Shown here: positions 59,301 to 64,000 of the stretch, one piece after another | Layout: each line of letters opens with the position of its first letter | Numbering within the stretch: the stretch's first letter is position 1 | NCBI GenBank assembly: GCA_964023205.1 | Contig: OZ026843.1 | Location: forward strand, 3,457,029 to 3,521,028 | Direction: 5' to 3' | DNA length: 64,000 nt | Source: Lutraria lutraria | Lineage: Eukaryota > Mollusca > Bivalvia > Venerida > Mactridae | Made by a program: the position numbers and the translations under genes | Notes under the pieces: generated by a model | What the model saw: only the letters and a program-made list of their open reading frames with translations | Databases searched by the model: none | What the model was told of the DNA's origin: nothing

Positions 59301-62300
59301 GGAGACTTTTCGCAGAAATGGGTATTTCTAGAATTTCAATAAAGTCAAAAGTAAGCAGAGCATAGCAAATTCAACCTTGCCACCAACTTTTGTGCATGCC
59401 AACTACTTGTAAGTAAAGTTGCATCCATGTACCAACAACGCTTAAGGAGAAAATAAAAAATTAGATTTGTCAAAAAATCTTGACGCTAGGAAATTTTCTC
59501 ACAAACTGTCATTTCTAGAAATGTAATAAAACCAAAAGTAACCAAACCATACCAAATCTGTTCTCATCACAGATTTCCATTGATCCACACTACTTGTATG
59601 TAATGGTCCCATGTTTCTACTATCTACAATTAAAGAGTAATTGAAAGATAAAAATTTGTCATAAAGCCTCCGCGTAAGAATATTTTCTCTCAAACTGCCA
59701 TTTCTAAAATGCTAATAAAATCAAAAGTAAACGTAGCATGGCTAAGCCTTTTGTGGCAGTGATTTCCATTGATGTCTATTACAAGCATGTGCAATTTCAA
59801 AGCCACAGTCCAAATAATGGTAGAGATATTGAAAATCAAAGACTTTCAGCAACTCTCGGAGACTTTTCGCAGAAATGGGTATTTCTAGAATTTCAATAAA
59901 GTCAAAAGTAAGCAGAGCATAGCAAATTCAACCTTGCCACCAACTTTTGTGCATGCCAACTACTTGTAAGTAAAGTTGCATCCATGTACCAACAACGCTT
60001 AAGGAGAAAATAAAAAATTAGATTTGTCAAAAAATCTTGACGCTAGGAAATTTTCTCACAAACTGTCATTTCTAGAAATGTAATAAAACCAAAAGTAACC
60101 AAACCATACCAAATCTGTTCTCATCACCGATTTCCATTGATCCACACTACTTGTATGTAATGGTCCCATGTTTCTACTATCTACAATTAAAGAGTAAATG
60201 AAAGATAAAAATTTGTCATAAAGCCTCCGCGTAAGAATATTTTCTCTCAAACTGCCATTTCTAAAATGCTAATAAAATCAAAAGTAAACGTAGCATGGCT
60301 AAGCCTTTTGTGGCAGTGATTTCCATTGATGTCTATTACAAGCATGTGCAATTTCAAAGCCACAGTCCAAATAATGGTAGAGATATTGAAAATCAAAGAC
60401 TTTCAGCAACTCTCGGAGACTTTTCGCAGAAATGGGTATTTCTAGAATTTCAATAAAGTCAAAAGTAAGCAGAGCATAGCAAATTCAACCTTGCCACCAA
60501 CTTTTGTGCATGCCAACTACTTGTAAGTAAAGTTGCATCCATGTACCAACAACGCTTAAGGAGAAAATAAAAAATTAGATTTGTCAAAAAATCTTGACGC
60601 TAGGAAATTTTCTCACAAACTGTCATTTCTAGAAATGTAATAAAACCAAAAGTAACCAAACCATACCAAATCTGTTCTCATCACAGATTTCCATTGATCC
60701 ACACTACTTGTATGTAATGGTCCCATGTTTCTACTATCTACAATTAAAGAGTAATTGAAAGATAAAAATTTGTCATAAAGCCTCCGCGTAAGAATATTTT
60801 CTCTCAAACTGCCATTTCTAAAATGCTAATAAAATCAAAAGTAAACGTAGCATGGCTAAGCCTTTTGTGGCAGTGATTTCCATTGATGTCTATTACAAGC
60901 ATGTGCAATTTCAAAGCCACAGTCCAAATAATGGTAGAGATATTGAAAATCAAAGACTTTCAGCAACTCTCGGAGACTTTTCGCAGAAATGGGTATTTCT
61001 AGAATTTCAATAAAGTCAAAAGTAAGCAGAGCATAGCAAATTCAACCTTGCCACCAACTTTTGTGCATGCCAACTACTTGTAAGTAAAGTTGCATCCATG
61101 TACCAACAACGCTTAAGGAGAAAATAAAAAATTAGATTTGTCAAAAAATCTTGACGCTAGGAAATTTTCTCACAAACTGTCATTTCTAGAAATGTAATAA
61201 AACCAAAAGTAACCAAACCATACCAAATCTGTTCTCATCACCGATTTCCATTGATCCACACTACTTGTATGTAATGGTCCCATGTTTCTACTATCTACAA
61301 TTAAAGAGTAAATGAAAGATAAAAATTTGTCATAAAGCCTCCGCGTAAGAATATTTTCTCTCAAACTGCCATTTCTAAAATGCTAATAAAATCAAAAGTA
61401 AACGTAGCATGGCTAAGCCTTTTGTGGCAGTGATTTCCATTGATGTCTATTACAAGCATGTGCAATTTCAAAGCCACAGTCCAAATAATGGTAGAGATAT
61501 TGAAAATCAAAGACTTTCAGCAACTCTCGGAGACTTTTCGCAGAAATGGGTATTTCTAGAATTTCAATAAAGTCAAAAGTAAGCAGAGCATAGCAAATTC
61601 AACCTTGCCACCAACTTTTGTGCATGCCAACTACTTGTAAGTAAAGTTGCATCCATGTACCAACAACGCTTAAGGAGAAAATAAAAAATTAGATTTGTCA
61701 AAAAATCTTGACGCTAGGAAATTTTCTCACAAACTGTCATTTCTAGAAATGTAATAAAACCAAAAGTAACCAAACCATACCAAATCTGTTCTCATCACCG
61801 ATTTCCATTGATCCACACTACTTGTATGTAATGGTCCCATGTTTCTACTATCTACAATTAAAGAGTAAATGAAAGATAAAAATTTGTCATAAAGCCTCCG
61901 CGTAAGAATATTTTCTCTCAAACTGCCATTTCTAAAATGCTAATAAAATCAAAAGTAAACGTAGCATGGCTAAGCCTTTTGTGGCAGTGATTTCCATTGA
62001 TGTCTATTACAAGCATGTGCAATTTCAAAGCCACAGTCCAAATAATGGTAGAGATATTGAAAATCAAAGACTTTCAGCAACTCTCGGAGACTTTTCGCAG
62101 AAATGGGTATTTCTAGAATTTCAATAAAGTCAAAAGTAAGCAGAGCATAGCAAATTCAACCTTGCCACCAACTTTTGTGCATGCCAACTACTTGTAAGTA
62201 AAGTTGCATCCATGTACCAACAACGCTTAAGGAGAAAATAAAAAATTAGATTTGTCAAAAAATCTTGACGCTAGGAAATTTTCTCACAAACTGTCATTTC

Positions 62301-64000
62301 TAGAAATGTAATAAAACCAAAAGTAACCAAACCATACCAAATCTGTTCTCATCACCGATTTCCATTGATCCACACTACTTGTATGTAATGGTCCCATGTT
62401 TCTACTATCTACAATTAAAGAGTAAATGAAAGATAAAAATTTGTCATAAAGCCTCCGCGTAAGAATATTTTCTCTCAAACTGCCATTTCTAAAATGCTAA
62501 TAAAATCAAAAGTAAACGTAGCATGGCTAAGCCTTTTGTGGCAGTGATTTCCATTGATGTCTATTACAAGCATGTGCAATTTCAAAGCCACAGTCCAAAT
62601 AATGGTAGAGATATTGAAAATCAAAAACTTTCAGCAACTCTCGGAGACTTTTCGCAGAAATGGGTATTTCTAGAATTTCAATAAAGTCAAAAGTAAGCAG
62701 AGCATAGCAAATTCAACCTTGCCACCAACTTTTGTGCATGCCAACTACTTGTAAGTAAAGTTGCATCCATGTACCAACAACGCTTAAGGAGAAAATAAAA
62801 AATTAGATTTGTCAAAAAATCTTGACGCTAGGAAATTTTCTCACAAACTGTCATTTCTAGAAATGTAATAAAACCAAAAGTAACCAAACCATACCAAATC
62901 TGTTCTCATCACAGATTTCCATTGATCCACACTACTTGTATGTAATGGTCCCATGTTTCTACTATCTACAATTAAAGAGTAATTGAAAGATAAAAATTTG
63001 TCATAAAGCCTCCGCGTAAGAATATTTTCTCTCAAACTGCCATTTCTAAAATGCTAATAAAATCAAAAGTAAACGTAGCATGGCTAAGCCTTTTGTGGCA
63101 GTGATTTCCATTGATGTCTATTACAAGCATGTGCAATTTCAAAGCCACAGTCCAAATAATGGTAGAGATATTGAAAATCAAAGACTTTCAGCAACTCTCG
63201 GAGACTTTTCGCAGAAATGGGTATTTCTAGAATTTCAATAAAGTCAAAAGTAAGCAGAGCATAGCAAATTCAACCTTGCCACCAACTTTTGTGCATGCCA
63301 ACTACTTGTAAGTAAAGTTGCATCCATGTACCAACAACGCTTAAGGAGAAAATAAAAAATTAGATTTGTCAAAAAATCTTGACGCTAGGAAATTTTCTCA
63401 CAAACTGTCATTTCTAGAAATGTAATAAAACCAAAAGTAACCAAACCATACCAAATCTGTTCTCATCACCGATTTCCATTGATCCACACTACTTGTATGT
63501 AATGGTCCCATGTTTCTACTATCTACAATTAAAGAGTAAATGAAAGATAAAAATTTGTCATAAAGCCTCCGCGTAAGAATATTTTCTCTCAAACTGCCAT
63601 TTCTAAAATGCTAATAAAATCAAAAGTAAACGTAGCATGGCTAAGCCTTTTGTGGCAGTGATTTCCATTGATGTCTATTACAAGCATGTGCAATTTCAAA
63701 GCCACAGTCCAAATAATGGTAGAGATATTGAAAATCAAAGACTTTCAGCAACTCTCGGAGACTTTTCGCAGAAATGGGTATTTCTAGAATTTCAATAAAG
63801 TCAAAAGTAAGCAGAGCATAGCAAATTCAACCTTGCCACCAACTTTTGTGCATGCCAACTACTTGTAAGTAAAGTTGCATCCATGTACCAACAACGCTTA
63901 AGGAGAAAATAAAAAATTAGATTTGTCAAAAAATCTTGACGCTAGGAAATTTTCTCACAAACTGTCATTTCTAGAAATGTAATAAAACCAAAAGTAACCA
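44333..64000 (+). repeat. Satellite array, 557-bp higher-order unit made of three ~186-bp monomers
   Basis: Unit boundaries recur at exact 557-bp steps (for example 45132, 45689, 46246; then 47245 and every 557 bp to 63398), with one 442-bp unit. The array runs off the window, so at least 19.6 kb and about 35 units. Each unit has three related monomers of about 189, 180 and 188 bp. Their starts read CAAACTGTCATTTCTAG, CAAACTGCCATTTCTAA and AGAAATGGGTATTTCTAG, then AATAAAACCAAAAGTAAC, AATAAAATCAAAAGTAAA and AATAAAGTCAAAAGTAAG. Interior units differ by only a few substitutions; left-edge units are more diverged. A 64-codon minus-strand open frame recurs in every unit but shows no coding signature and is treated as incidental. 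The organisation resembles centromeric or heterochromatic satellite. Confidence 0.95.
46792..47244 (+). repeat. Shortened satellite unit (115-bp deletion)
   Basis: At 46791/46792 the sequence jumps from AAAAATCTTGACGCT directly to ATGGTCCCATGTTTC, skipping 115 bp that lie between these words in every other unit. The spacing between flanking units is 999 instead of 1,114 bp. It is the only length variant among the interior units seen. Confidence 0.9.

Noticed and set aside
45132..63592. A 64-codon minus-strand open frame repeated in 33 satellite units (starts MRENILTRRLYDKF)
   Set aside because: It recurs because the satellite recurs. Variation among units is no lower here than in the neighbouring noncoding parts, no domain is seen, and there are no splice or start signals that would make it a gene family.
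44333..64000. CRISPR-like array
   Set aside because: The repeats are 557 bp with no short repeat/unique spacer alternation, in a eukaryotic context.

Overview
This is an AT-rich, intron-rich animal nuclear DNA window, most likely from a bivalve mollusc. The evidence is spliced exons with GT/AG borders, non-LTR retrotransposon remains, a tRNA-derived SINE, and several dispersed repeats whose ends I recognise as bivalve-typical (AACAAGAGGGCCAAGATGG...GTGAGCTAAAAA; ACAAGAGCTCCACAGTCGG...GGGGGGCATAAA; AATACCCCCAGAT...ATCTGGGGGTAT). Nothing looks bacterial or plasmid-like. No species can be named from the sequence alone.

Layout. 1-2350: last three coding exons, stop codon and polyA signal of a plus-strand gene for a membrane-anchored Sel1-repeat protein, probably SEL1L3-like. 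3220-13000: two minus-strand pieces of a non-LTR retrotransposon (3' end at 3220-3964, reverse transcriptase at 11888-12985). Between them lie a tRNA-SINE, a small inverted-repeat element, and two arrays of a ~242-bp repeat in opposite orientation (5262-7990 and 10068-11887) around a 2.1-kb spacer. 13000-20300: mostly noncoding, with three or four isolated plus-strand exon candidates, one encoding a clear signal peptide. 18567-26000: a bivalve dispersed repeat, a Tc1/mariner transposase fragment, a 5'-truncated CR1-like LINE, and a dispersed repeat carrying a telomere-like insert. 26700-32360: long degenerate minisatellites (TACATACTTA-type and ~44-bp type) interrupted by inverted-repeat elements of 2.1, 0.27 and 0.67 kb. 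32570-44340: exon candidates of an unrecognised minus-strand gene, interspersed with more dispersed repeats and a TTAA-flanked 0.53-kb element.

44333-64000 (running off the end): a highly homogeneous satellite of 557 bp. Each unit is a trimer of related ~180-190-bp monomers, so this is a higher-order-repeat satellite. Its left edge is diverged, has a 1,114-bp dimer-of-trimers and a monomer-scale step, and truncates a dispersed repeat. The short minus-strand open frames repeated through the array are by-products of the repeat and are not called as genes.

The window shows no operon-like cooperation between genes. Its main content is repeat biology next to parts of a few ordinary metazoan genes.
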